64,000 bases of DNA, taken from positions 868,001-932,000 of the forward strand of contig NZ_CP012938.1 in the NCBI RefSeq assembly GCF_001314995.1. Reading direction: 5' to 3'. Made by a program: the position numbers and the translations under genes. The notes under the pieces are model-generated. The model worked only from the letters and a program-made list of their open reading frames with translations, was not told the DNA's origin and did not search any database. Below are positions 48,170-57,312 of this stretch, piece after piece. The DNA is from Bacteroides ovatus. GTDB taxonomy: Bacteria; Bacteroidota; Bacteroidia; Bacteroidales; Bacteroidaceae. The stretch's first letter is position 1, and each line of letters begins with the position of its first letter.

Positions 48170-49476
48170 AAAGAAAAACAATAGATATTATTACTTTAGG
48201 ATGTTCTAAAAATCTGGTTGACTCCGAGCAGCTAATGCGCCAATTGGAGGAAGTCGGATACAGCGTAACTCATGACACTGAAAATCCGCAAGGAGAAATT
48301 GCGGTAATCAATACATGTGGTTTCATTGGTGATGCCAAAGAAGAATCCATAAATATGATTCTGGAGTTCGCTGAAAGAAAGGAAGAAGGGGATTTAAAGA
48401 AACTTTTCGTGATGGGTTGTCTTTCCGAACGCTATCTCAAGGAATTAGCTGTTGAGATACCACAGGTAGATAAGTTTTATGGGAAGTTTAATTGGAAGGA
48501 GCTTTTACAGGACTTGGGAAAGGTCTATCACGATGAATTATATATCGAACGGACATTGACAACTCCCCAGCATTATGCTTACCTGAAAATTTCAGAAGGA
48601 TGTGATCGTAAATGTTCTTATTGTGCTATCCCTATTATTACAGGACACCATATTTCCAAACCAATAGAAGAAATTCTGGACGAAGTACGATACCTGGTAT
48701 CGCAAGGCGTGAAAGAATTTCAGGTGATCGCACAGGAATTGACTTATTACGGCATAGACCGGTATAAGAAACAAATGCTTCCGGAATTGATTGAGCGTAT
48801 TTCTGATATACCCGGGGTGGAATGGATTCGCTTGCATTATGCCTATCCAGCACATTTCCCAACAGATTTATTCCGGGTTATGCGCGAACGTGACAATGTA
48901 TGTAAATACATGGACATTGCCCTTCAGCACATCAGTGACAATATGTTGAAGTTAATGCGCCGACAAGTGAGCAAAGAGGATACTTACCAATTGATCGAAC
49001 AATTCCGCAGAGAAGTGCCGGGCATTCACCTGAGGACGACTTTAATGGTAGGACATCCCGGAGAAACCGAGGAAGACTTCGAGGATCTCAAAGAATTTGT
49101 ACGTAAAGTACGTTTTGATCGAATGGGTGCTTTCGCATATTCCGAAGAAGAAGGGACTTATGCTGCAGAAACATACGAAGATTCTATTCCACAAGAGGTT
49201 AAACAAGCCCGACTTGATGAATTGATGGATATCCAGCAAGGTATTTCGGCAGAGTTAAGTGCAGAAAAGATCGGTAAACAGATGAAAGTGATCATCGATC
49301 GTCTGGAAGGAGATTATTATATCGGACGGACAGAATTTGATTCACCGGAAGTAGATCCGGAAGTATTGATTGATCGTTCAGAGAGAGAACTTAAGATCGG
49401 ACAGTTTTATCAGGTAGAAGTGGTGAATGCGGACGATTTTGATTTATATGCAAAGATTATAAATGACTATGAATAA
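48166..49476 (+). CDS. rimO: Ribosomal protein S12 methylthiotransferase RimO
   Basis: A 436-residue radical-SAM enzyme that methylthiolates S12 Asp. N-terminal UPF0004 domain with three Cys (TLGCSKN, VINTCGF, FVMGCLSERY), radical-SAM CDRKCSYC (near residue 145) and C-terminal TRAM domain (about 370-436). Cotranscribed with ftsY and, by overlap at its end, with the HU gene. Confidence 0.96.
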   Translation: MKRKTIDIITLGCSKNLVDSEQLMRQLEEVGYSVTHDTENPQGEIAVINTCGFIGDAKEESINMILEFAERKEEGDLKKLFVMGCLSERYLKELAVEIPQVDKFYGKFNWKELLQDLGKVYHDELYIERTLTTPQHYAYLKISEGCDRKCSYCAIPIITGHHISKPIEEILDEVRYLVSQGVKEFQVIAQELTYYGIDRYKKQMLPELIERISDIPGVEWIRLHYAYPAHFPTDLFRVMRERDNVCKYMDIALQHISDNMLKLMRRQVSKEDTYQLIEQFRREVPGIHLRTTLMVGHPGETEEDFEDLKEFVRKVRFDRMGAFAYSEEEGTYAAETYEDSIPQEVKQARLDELMDIQQGISAELSAEKIGKQMKVIIDRLEGDYYIGRTEFDSPEVDPEVLIDRSERELKIGQFYQVEVVNADDFDLYAKIINDYE

Positions 49477-49741
49477 TAAGGAATTTACATCCGAACTAGC
49501 GGAAAGATTGGGATACACAATCAAGGATACTTCCGAATTGATGAATTCTTTGTTGTCCAGTATGACACAAGAATTGGAAGAAGGTAATGTGATTGCAATT
49601 CAAGGATTCGGTTCTTTTGAAGTGAAAAAGAAAGCGGAACGGATTTCAATCAACCCGGCAAGCAAACAACGCATGCTGGTTCCACCTAAATTGGTATTAT
49701 CGTATAGACCTAGCAATACATTGAAAGATAAGTTTAAATAA
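49469..49741 (+). CDS. HU-family DNA-binding protein (small)
   Basis: A 90-residue histone-like protein (MNNKEFTSELAERLGYTIKD; IQGFGSFEVKKKAER; INPASKQRMLVPPKLVLSY). The ATG at 49469 is taken; one at 49463 is possible, and both overlap the end of rimO. It is the first of two adjacent HU-fold genes. Confidence 0.92.
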   Translation: MNNKEFTSELAERLGYTIKDTSELMNSLLSSMTQELEEGNVIAIQGFGSFEVKKKAERISINPASKQRMLVPPKLVLSYRPSNTLKDKFK

Positions 49742-49753
49742 ATATTTCCCGTT

Positions 49754-51169
49754 ATGAATGAAAGACTAACAATTCAAGACCTTACTGACTTATTGGCAGC
49801 CAAACATAGCATGACCAAGAAAGACGCCGAAGCGTTTGTTAAAGAGTTTTTCCTCTTGATAGAACAAGCCTTGGAGAACGAAAAGACTGTAAAAATCAAA
49901 GGATTGGGAACTTTCAAACTTATTGATGTAGATAGCCGGGAAAGTGTCAATGTCAACACAGGCGAGCGTTTCCAGATAAAAGGACATACAAAAGTCTCAT
50001 TTTCTCCGGATGCAAATCTAAGGGATACGATAAATAAACCTTTTGCACACTTTGAGACTGTTGTATTGAATGAAAATACAATTCTGGAAGATACTCCGAT
50101 AGAAGAGACTGAGGAAGAAGAAACAGGAGAGGAAGCATCAGCACAGGCAGTCTTGAATGAGATGGGGGATGACTCTGAAACTACTGTGATAGAAGAAAAT
50201 GAAGGTACTGATGATGGTCTTTCGGAAGAAGAGCCGATTCAGGAAGAGCAAATAGCCAGTCAGCCACTTGTGGAAGAGTCCATTGAAGAACCTGCTATTA
50301 CTGAGGAATCTGCAATAGCACAGGAATTGACAGAACAGACATCTCCTAAAGAGTCTGAAGAGATCATTACAGAGACTAATATCGAAGAAAAGGTAGAACA
50401 GTTGGAAGATGAAGAGGTTCCGGAGGAGGAAGTGACGATCGATGAGCAGCAACCAGCATCTATAGAAGAAGAAAAAGAAAAGATCACTGCCGAAAAGATT
50501 ATAGAGCAAGAGCTTCTAAAAGCAAATCTGCAACCTGTGACTCCTATAGTGCCTCCTGCTGAAAAAGAAACGATAAAGCCGGTCCAACCGGAACAAGTAT
50601 CCCAACCGGTTTCTAAAAAGACAGCCCCGGTGAAGGAAAAATCTCCTGTACCTTATTTAATAGCTGTTATTGTAGTCGTTTTGTTATTATGCGGAGGTGT
50701 CATTCTTTTTATTTATTATCCGGATTTATTCTCTTCTTCATCTGACAAGAATGCACTGGATATGCCGCCTGTGACCACTCAACCCGTTCAACCGGAAGCG
50801 CAGCTTTCTGATACGATTGCACATAAGGATACTACAAAGGTAATAACGCCTGATGTATCCAAAGTCGCTACCACGACACAACCGGTTGCCAAAAAAGAAG
50901 AAGCTATTCCTGTCAAAGCAGAACCTCAAACGGTTACACAACAACCTGCTACTTCTGCCTATCTGGATTCAGCATCTTATAAGATTACGGGAACCAAGAC
51001 AAAATATACAATCAAAGAAGGAGAAACTTTGACTAGGGTTTCCTTGCGTTTTTATGGTACAAAGGCAATGTGGCCATACATTGTGAAACACAATCCGAAG
51101 GTTATTAAGAACCCCAACAATGTACCGTATGGCACAACTATTGAAATACCAGAACTTACAAAAGAATAA
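49754..51169 (+). CDS. HU-like DNA-binding domain fused to membrane helix and LysM domain
   Basis: A 471-residue protein. Residues 1-90 are an HU/IHF-like fold (IKGLGTFKLIDVDSRESVNV, VSFSPDANLRDTINKPF). A long acidic, Glu-rich linker with repeated EE/TEE/IEE stretches spans about 105-255, then a proline-rich stretch, then a single membrane helix (YLIAVIVVVLLLCGGVILFI, about 300-319) preceded by several Lys residues (positive-inside, N-terminus in the cytoplasm). A Ser/Pro-rich linker leads to a C-terminal LysM domain (about 415-468; YTIKEGETLTRVSLRFYGTK). This would put DNA binding inside and peptidoglycan binding outside. Confidence 0.85.
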   Translation: MNERLTIQDLTDLLAAKHSMTKKDAEAFVKEFFLLIEQALENEKTVKIKGLGTFKLIDVDSRESVNVNTGERFQIKGHTKVSFSPDANLRDTINKPFAHFETVVLNENTILEDTPIEETEEEETGEEASAQAVLNEMGDDSETTVIEENEGTDDGLSEEEPIQEEQIASQPLVEESIEEPAITEESAIAQELTEQTSPKESEEIITETNIEEKVEQLEDEEVPEEEVTIDEQQPASIEEEKEKITAEKIIEQELLKANLQPVTPIVPPAEKETIKPVQPEQVSQPVSKKTAPVKEKSPVPYLIAVIVVVLLLCGGVILFIYYPDLFSSSSDKNALDMPPVTTQPVQPEAQLSDTIAHKDTTKVITPDVSKVATTTQPVAKKEEAIPVKAEPQTVTQQPATSAYLDSASYKITGTKTKYTIKEGETLTRVSLRFYGTKAMWPYIVKHNPKVIKNPNNVPYGTTIEIPELTKE

Positions 51170-51183
51170 GTAGTTATAATCCA

Positions 51184-51221
51184 TTCACCCGACCATGCAA
51201 ATCCTGTATTGGTCGGGTGAA
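51184..51221 (+). terminator. Hairpin after the HU-LysM gene
   Basis: A perfect 12-bp stem (51184-51195 with 51210-51221) and 14-nt loop, without a T-tract downstream; probable transcription end or 3' stabiliser. Confidence 0.6.
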
Positions 51222-51318
51222 GTGTTATGGATATACAAAAGCGTATGAAAGTACCTTAATCTAAAGATTTCGCATTGTTTTTTAATAAAAATTAGTTGCA
51301 ATCGTTAATTATATGGCG

Positions 51319-51326
51319 TACTTTTG
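51319..51326 (+). promoter_or_regulatory. Promoter of the moxR-bat operon
   Basis: TACTTTTG (TAnnTTTG) with TTG at 51296-51298 as a -33 candidate, 20 bp apart. The leader to the moxR ATG is about 75 nt. Confidence 0.75.
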
Positions 51327-51406
51327 GGGCAAAATAAAAAGCCTTATGACACAGGCAAGGCTTACATAAAATTAATGGGATTTAAATAATAAAATATTAA
51401 GTATTT

Positions 51407-52402
51407 ATGGCTGAATCAATTGATATCCGCGAGCTAAATGAGCGGATTGAAAGACAAAGTGCTTTCGTTACCAATCTTACGACAGGTATGGACCAAATCA
51501 TTGTTGGTCAGAAACATTTGGTTGAATCACTGCTTATCGGATTACTTTCCGATGGACACGTCCTCTTGGAAGGTGTGCCTGGTTTGGCGAAAACTTTGGC
51601 TATTAAGACACTCGCTTCTCTGATTGATGCGAAATATAGCCGTATCCAGTTTACGCCGGACTTATTGCCTGCAGACGTTATCGGTACAATGGTTTACAGT
51701 CAGAAAGATGAATCTTTTAAAGTGCAGCGCGGACCTATTTTCGCAAACTTTGTATTAGCTGATGAAATTAACCGTGCTCCTGCAAAAGTACAAAGTGCTT
51801 TGCTGGAAGCAATGCAAGAACGTCAGGTTACTATTGGTAAAGAAACATTCATGTTACCGGAACCTTTCCTTGTATTGGCAACTCAGAACCCTATCGAACA
51901 GGAAGGTACTTATCCGCTTCCTGAAGCACAGGTTGACCGTTTCATGCTGAAAGTAGTCATTGATTATCCGAAGTTGGAAGAAGAAAAATTGATTATTCGT
52001 CAGAATATCAATGGTGAGAAGTTCAATGTGAAACCTATTCTAAGAGCGGATGAAATTATTGAAGCACGTAAGGTTGTTCGTCAAGTCTATCTGGATGAGA
52101 AGATCGAGCGTTATATTGTAGATATCGTATTTGCAACTCGTTTCCCAGAAAAATATGACCTCAAGGAACTGAAAGATATGATCGGATTCGGAGGTTCACC
52201 TCGTGCGTCTATCAATCTGGCTTTAGCTGCTCGTACGTATGCATTCATCAAACGTCGCGGCTACGTTATTCCGGAAGATGTACGTGCTGTAGCACATGAT
52301 GTTCTTCGTCACCGTATCGGATTGACATACGAAGCTGAAGCTAACAACATGACTTCGGACGAAATCATCAGTAAGATTCTGAATAAGGTTGAAGTACCCT
52401 AA
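51407..52402 (+). CDS. MoxR-family AAA ATPase
   Basis: A 331-residue MoxR-type AAA+ protein, a chaperone-like ATPase that acts with VWA-domain partners. Walker A EGVPGLAKT (near residue 52), Walker B VLADEINRAPAKVQSALLEA, sensor motif LATQNPIEQEGTYPLPEAQ. First gene of the aerotolerance cluster, with the canonical order moxR, DUF58, Bat genes. Confidence 0.95.
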   Translation: MAESIDIRELNERIERQSAFVTNLTTGMDQIIVGQKHLVESLLIGLLSDGHVLLEGVPGLAKTLAIKTLASLIDAKYSRIQFTPDLLPADVIGTMVYSQKDESFKVQRGPIFANFVLADEINRAPAKVQSALLEAMQERQVTIGKETFMLPEPFLVLATQNPIEQEGTYPLPEAQVDRFMLKVVIDYPKLEEEKLIIRQNINGEKFNVKPILRADEIIEARKVVRQVYLDEKIERYIVDIVFATRFPEKYDLKELKDMIGFGGSPRASINLALAARTYAFIKRRGYVIPEDVRAVAHDVLRHRIGLTYEAEANNMTSDEIISKILNKVEVP

Positions 52403-52485
52403 TTTGTAGTTATAATACAGTCAATAAGTAGTCATAAATATCTATGCATGACTACTTAACTACCTACTAATTAACTACTGTATAA

Positions 52486-53355
52486 ATGGAAACAAGTGAA
52501 ATACTAAAAAAAGTTCGCCAAATTGAAATAAAGACACGAGGATTGTCTAACAATATCTTTGCAGGCCAGTATCATTCGGCTTTCAAAGGTAGGGGTATGT
52601 CATTTTCGGAAGTCCGTGAATATCAATTCGGTGATGATATACGTGACATAGACTGGAATGTGACTGCGCGCTTCAATAAACCTTATGTGAAAGTGTTTGA
52701 AGAAGAACGTGAACTGACAGTTATGTTAATGGTTGATGTTTCCGGAAGTTTGGAATTTGGTACGATCAAGCAGTTAAAGAAAGATATGGTGACGGAAATC
52801 GCTGCTACTCTTGCTTTCTCTGCCATCCAGAATAATGATAAAATAGGTGTGATTTTCTTTTCAGACCGGATAGAGAAGTTTATTCCTCCCAAGAAAGGAC
52901 GTAAACATATCTTGTATATTATCCGTGAATTAATTGATTTCCAACCGGAAAGCCGTCGCACAAATATTCGTCTTGCCTTGGAATATTTGACAAACGTAAT
53001 GAAAAGGCGTTGCACTGCATTTATCTTATCAGATTTTATTGACCAGGAAAGCTTTAAGAATGCGCTGACCATTGCTAACAGGAAACATGATGTAGTAGCA
53101 TTGCAAGTATACGACAGGAGAGTCAGTGATCTTCCTCCAGTAGGACTGATGCGAATCAAAGATGCAGAAACTGGGCATGAACAATGGATTGACACTTCTT
53201 CCAAAGCTGTACGCCGGGCACATCGCGACTGGTGGATACAAAAGCAGACTGAACTGAACGATACTTTTACCAAAAGTAACGTAGATGCTGTATCCGTCAG
53301 AACCGATCAGGATTACGTAAAGGCATTGTTGAATTTATTTGCCAAACGAAATTAA
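52486..53355 (+). CDS. DUF58 domain protein
   Basis: A 289-residue cytoplasmic DUF58 protein with a VWA-like segment: GDDIRDIDWNVTARF, MVDVSGSLEFG (MIDAS-type DxSxS) and FILSDFID. It usually works with MoxR on assembly or cell-envelope integrity. The stop codon overlaps the next start (TAATG). Confidence 0.92.
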   Translation: METSEILKKVRQIEIKTRGLSNNIFAGQYHSAFKGRGMSFSEVREYQFGDDIRDIDWNVTARFNKPYVKVFEEERELTVMLMVDVSGSLEFGTIKQLKKDMVTEIAATLAFSAIQNNDKIGVIFFSDRIEKFIPPKKGRKHILYIIRELIDFQPESRRTNIRLALEYLTNVMKRRCTAFILSDFIDQESFKNALTIANRKHDVVALQVYDRRVSDLPPVGLMRIKDAETGHEQWIDTSSKAVRRAHRDWWIQKQTELNDTFTKSNVDAVSVRTDQDYVKALLNLFAKRN

Positions 53356-54443
53356 TGGAATCAAAGATGAATAGAAATATTATTCTGATAGCATTATTAG
53401 GTCTATTGTTTGTCAGTAAAGCAGTAGCACAGTCTGTTACAGTAGAAGCAAAAATTGATTCACTGCAGATACTGATCGGCGAACAGGCGAAAGTGCAACT
53501 GCAAGTAGCCATGGATGCCAAACAGCGTGCTATTTTTCCTGCTTACACTGATACACTGGTAAGAGGTGTGGAAATTATAGAAACAGTCAAACCAGATACC
53601 CAATTCCTGAATGATCGTCAGCGGATGGTGATTACGCAGGAGTACATTATCACTTCTTTTGACTCTGCTCTATATTATCTCCCGCCAATGCCAGTTACCG
53701 TAGATGGGAAAGTGTACAACTCCAAAGCTCTCGCATTAAAAGTATATTCAATGCCGGTTGACACCTTACATCCGGACCAGTTCTTCGGACAAAAATCTGT
53801 GATGAAAGCTCCTTTTGCATGGGAAGACTGGTATGGATTGATCGCTTGTTCATTCTTGGCTTTACCTTTGCTTGGTTTGCTGATCTATCTGATTGTTCGC
53901 ATACGTGATAATAAACCGATTATCCGTAAAATTAAAGTTGAACCTAAATTGCCGCCACATCAGGCTGCAATGAAAGAGATAGAACGTATCAAGACAGAGA
54001 AGGTGTGGCAGAAAGGGCAATCGAAGGAGTACTATACCGAACTTACCGATGCTATTCGTACATATATTAAGGATCGTTTCGGATTTAATGCATTGGAAAT
54101 GACTTCTTCTGAAATAATTGATCAGTTACTGGAAATGAATGATAAAGAGGCCATATCAGACCTAAAACTATTGTTCCAGACTGCTGATTTAGTGAAGTTC
54201 GCCAAGCATAATCCTCAGATGAATGAAAACGATGCCAATTTGATTAACGCCATTGATTTTATCAATGAGACCAAACAACTGGAAGAGGAAAATCAGAAAC
54301 CGCAACCAACGGAAATCACTATTATTGAGAAACGTTCTTTACGTGTTAAAGCTATGCTGATTTGTGGAATTGCATTGTTATCAGCAGCATTGATCGGTAC
54401 CTTTATATATATAGGTCTACAGTTATACAATCTTTTTGTATAA
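53355..54443 (+). CDS. Bat-operon membrane protein (uncharacterised)
   Basis: A 362-residue exported protein with signal peptide (IILIALLGLLFVSKAVAQ), a periplasmic beta-rich domain (about 25-130), one membrane helix (LIACSFLALPLLGLLIYLI, near 160-180), a cytoplasmic helical domain (YYTELTDAIRTYIKDRFGFN) and a last C-terminal helix (LICGIALLSAALIGTFIYIG). The layout recurs at this position of Bacteroidetes Bat operons; no function is assigned. Start 53355 or 53367. Confidence 0.75.
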   Translation: MESKMNRNIILIALLGLLFVSKAVAQSVTVEAKIDSLQILIGEQAKVQLQVAMDAKQRAIFPAYTDTLVRGVEIIETVKPDTQFLNDRQRMVITQEYIITSFDSALYYLPPMPVTVDGKVYNSKALALKVYSMPVDTLHPDQFFGQKSVMKAPFAWEDWYGLIACSFLALPLLGLLIYLIVRIRDNKPIIRKIKVEPKLPPHQAAMKEIERIKTEKVWQKGQSKEYYTELTDAIRTYIKDRFGFNALEMTSSEIIDQLLEMNDKEAISDLKLLFQTADLVKFAKHNPQMNENDANLINAIDFINETKQLEEENQKPQPTEITIIEKRSLRVKAMLICGIALLSAALIGTFIYIGLQLYNLFV

Positions 54444-54492
54444 AGGATGTATAGCTTAATACTAAATAGTAAACTGTTAAATCATAAATAAA

Positions 54493-55476
54493 ATGGTTTT
54501 TGCCAATATTGAATATCTGTTTTTGCTATTATTGCTTATACCGTATATTGTATGGTATATCCTGAAGCAAAAGAAAAGTGAAGCAACTCTTCAAATTTCA
54601 GATGCCCGGGTATATGCGCATACACCTAAAAGTTATAAGAATTATTTGTTGCATGTTCCATTTCTATTACGCTGCCTTGCTTTAGTACTGGTTATTTTGG
54701 TTCTTGCACGCCCGCAAACTACTAATAAGTGGCAGAACAGTGAGATAGAAGGAATTGATATTATGCTGGCTATCGACGTTTCTACCAGTATGCTGGCTGA
54801 AGACTTGAAGCCGAACAGACTGGAAGCTGCTAAAGACGTAGCTGCAGAGTTTATCAATGGACGTCCCAATGATAATATCGGTATTACATTATTTGCAGGA
54901 GAAACTTTCACCCAATGTCCGTTGACTGTAGACCATGCTGTATTATTGGATATGATACATAATATCAAATGTGGTCTTATCACTGACGGTACTGCTGTCG
55001 GTATGGGTATTGCAAATGCTGTAACCCGCTTAAAAGATAGCAAAGCGAAATCCAAAGTTATTATCCTATTGACGGATGGTACAAATAACAAGGGAGATAT
55101 TTCGCCTATGACAGCGGCAGAAATAGCAAAAAGCTTTGGTATTCGTGTATATACCATCGGAGTAGGTACCAATGGAATGGCTCCTTATCCTTATCCAGTC
55201 GGAAATACGGTGCAATATGTAAGTATGCCGGTAGAAATTGATGAAAAGACATTGACAGAGATTGCCGGAACGACAGATGGTAACTATTTCCGGGCTACGA
55301 GCAACTCGAAGCTTAAAGAAGTATATGAAGAAATTGATAAACTGGAAAAGACGAAACTGAATGTAAAAGAGTATAGTAAGCGGGACGAAGAATATCATTG
55401 GTTTGCTTTAGCAGCTTTCCTCTGTGTCTTGTTGGAAGTACTATTACGTAATTCGGTACTCAAGAAAATTCCATAA
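54493..55476 (+). CDS. batA: BatA, VWA-domain membrane protein
   Basis: A 327-residue protein with N-terminal membrane helices (LFLLLLLIPYIVWYI; LLRCLALVLVILVLARPQT) and a VWA domain with intact MIDAS (AIDVSTSML, TDGTAVGMG, LLTDGTNNKGD), plus a C-terminal helix. By family part of the Bacteroides aerotolerance (Bat) complex. Confidence 0.93.
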   Translation: MVFANIEYLFLLLLLIPYIVWYILKQKKSEATLQISDARVYAHTPKSYKNYLLHVPFLLRCLALVLVILVLARPQTTNKWQNSEIEGIDIMLAIDVSTSMLAEDLKPNRLEAAKDVAAEFINGRPNDNIGITLFAGETFTQCPLTVDHAVLLDMIHNIKCGLITDGTAVGMGIANAVTRLKDSKAKSKVIILLTDGTNNKGDISPMTAAEIAKSFGIRVYTIGVGTNGMAPYPYPVGNTVQYVSMPVEIDEKTLTEIAGTTDGNYFRATSNSKLKEVYEEIDKLEKTKLNVKEYSKRDEEYHWFALAAFLCVLLEVLLRNSVLKKIP

Positions 55477-55521
55477 GGATGTTTGTCAATCGTTATTTGC
55501 CAATCATAAAATAGTAAGAAG

Positions 55522-56550
55522 ATGTTTCGATTTGGAGAACCTACATATTTATATTTATTGTTGCTATTACCTTTTTTAGCAGCTTTCTACTTGTATTCCA
55601 ATTACAAGAGGAGAAAGAATATCCGACGTTTCGGAGATCCGACTTTGTTGGCTCAGTTAATGCCTGACGTATCCAAATATCGTCCGGATGTAAAATTCTG
55701 GATTATTTTTGTTGCTATTGGTTTGTTCTCCGTATTACTGGCACGCCCTCAATTCGGTTCAAAACTGGAAACGGTTAAACGCAAGGGAGTAGAGGTAATT
55801 ATTGCTTTGGACATTTCAAACTCTATGTTAGCGCAGGATGTACAGCCTAGCCGTTTAGAAAAAGCAAAAAGATTAATATCCAGATTAGTAGATGAGCTTG
55901 ATAATGATAAGGTAGGTATGATTGTATTTGCCGGTGACGCTTTTACACAGCTGCCAATTACAAGTGACTATATTTCCGCTAAGATGTTCTTAGAATCCAT
56001 TAGTCCTTCGTTGATTTCTAAACAGGGTACAGCTATTGGGGAAGCAATCAATCTGGCAGCTCGTAGTTTCACTCCGCAAGAAGGGGTAGGACGCGCCATT
56101 ATTGTTATTACTGATGGTGAAAATCATGAAGGTGGTGCAGTGGAAGCTGCCAAAGCTGCGGCAGAAAAGGGTATTCAGGTAAGTGTATTGGGAGTAGGTA
56201 TGCCTGATGGCGCTCCAATACCGGTGGAAGGAACGAATGATTACCGCCGCGACCGGGAAGGTAATGTGATTGTTACCCGTTTGAATGAAGCTATGTGTCA
56301 GGAAATTGCAAAAGAAGGAAAAGGTATATATGTACGAGTAGATAATTCTAATTCAGCCCAAAAGGCCATCAATCAAGAAGTGAATAAAATGGCGAAATCT
56401 GATGTAGAGTCGAAAGTATATACGGAGTTTAACGAACAATTCCAGGCTATTGCATGGGTTATTCTACTATTGTTATTGGCAGAAATCTTAATTCTGGATC
56501 GCAAAAATCCTTTATTTAAGAACATTCACCTGTTTTCTAATAAGAAATAG
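55522..56550 (+). CDS. batB: BatB, VWA-domain membrane protein
   Basis: A 342-residue paralogue of BatA with two N-terminal helices (LYLLLLLPFLAAFYLYS; FWIIFVAIGLFSVLLARPQF), VWA MIDAS (ALDISNSMLAQD) and C-terminal helix (AIAWVILLLLLAEILIL). It probably pairs with BatA in the inner membrane. Confidence 0.93.
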   Translation: MFRFGEPTYLYLLLLLPFLAAFYLYSNYKRRKNIRRFGDPTLLAQLMPDVSKYRPDVKFWIIFVAIGLFSVLLARPQFGSKLETVKRKGVEVIIALDISNSMLAQDVQPSRLEKAKRLISRLVDELDNDKVGMIVFAGDAFTQLPITSDYISAKMFLESISPSLISKQGTAIGEAINLAARSFTPQEGVGRAIIVITDGENHEGGAVEAAKAAAEKGIQVSVLGVGMPDGAPIPVEGTNDYRRDREGNVIVTRLNEAMCQEIAKEGKGIYVRVDNSNSAQKAINQEVNKMAKSDVESKVYTEFNEQFQAIAWVILLLLLAEILILDRKNPLFKNIHLFSNKK

Positions 56551-56558
56551 TTATACGT

Positions 56559-57281
56559 ATGTTAAAAAGTAAATATATTCTATTCGCTGTATTTCTGTTA
56601 GCGGCAGCTGGTGTATCGGCTCAGAAAGCAGAACGCGACTATATCCGTAAGGGAAACCGTCTGTTTAATGATAGCGTATTTGTTGATGCAGAGGTGAACT
56701 ATCGGAAGGCCTTGGAAGCTAATCCCAAGTCTACGGTATCCATGTATAATCTGGGAAATACCCTTTCGCAACAGCAAAAGTTTCAGGATGCCATGGAACA
56801 ATATGTATCGGCCAGCAAAATAGAAAAAGATAAAATGAAACTCGCCCATATTTATCACAATATGGGAGTAATTTTCCAGGCTGGTAAAGACTATGCCAAA
56901 GCTGTAGATGCATATAAAATGTCACTGCGTAATAATCCTACCGATCATGAAACCCGGTACAATTTGGCTCTCGCACAGAAAATGCTGAAAGACCAACAAA
57001 ATCAGCAGAATCAAGATCAAAATCAGGACCAAAACAAAGATCAGCAAAAGCAAGATCAGAAACAGGACCAGAATAAAGACAAACAGAAGGATCAGAAACA
57101 AGATGAAAAGAAAGATCAGCAGCAACCACCGAAATCTGAAAAGAAACAAGACAATCAGATGTCAAAGGAGAATGCTGAACAATTACTGAACTCTGTCATG
57201 CAGGACGAAAAAGATGTGCAGGATAAAGTGAAGAAGCAACAAAAAGTTATGCAAGGCGGTCGCTTGGAAAAAGATTGGTAA
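56559..57281 (+). CDS. batC: BatC, TPR protein with Gln/Lys/Asp-rich tail
   Basis: A 240-residue exported protein: signal peptide (YILFAVFLLAAAGVSAQ), three to four TPR motifs (about 35-140; AEVNYRKALEANPKSTVSMY), then a low-complexity tail (about 145-205) of repeated QNQDQ, KDQKQD and QDQNKD units and a basic C-terminus. The TPR part is the Bat-type scaffold; the tail is probably disordered and its DNA is a tandem-type repeat (about 56995-57130). Confidence 0.88.
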   Translation: MLKSKYILFAVFLLAAAGVSAQKAERDYIRKGNRLFNDSVFVDAEVNYRKALEANPKSTVSMYNLGNTLSQQQKFQDAMEQYVSASKIEKDKMKLAHIYHNMGVIFQAGKDYAKAVDAYKMSLRNNPTDHETRYNLALAQKMLKDQQNQQNQDQNQDQNKDQQKQDQKQDQNKDKQKDQKQDEKKDQQQPPKSEKKQDNQMSKENAEQLLNSVMQDEKDVQDKVKKQQKVMQGGRLEKDW

Positions 57282-57312
57282 TATAAAGTTGATGATATAA
57301 ATTTCATAAGCA

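Noticed and set aside
52683..53273. 196-codon open frame on the minus strand
   Set aside because: It lies antisense inside the DUF58 gene, has no family resemblance and no promoter.
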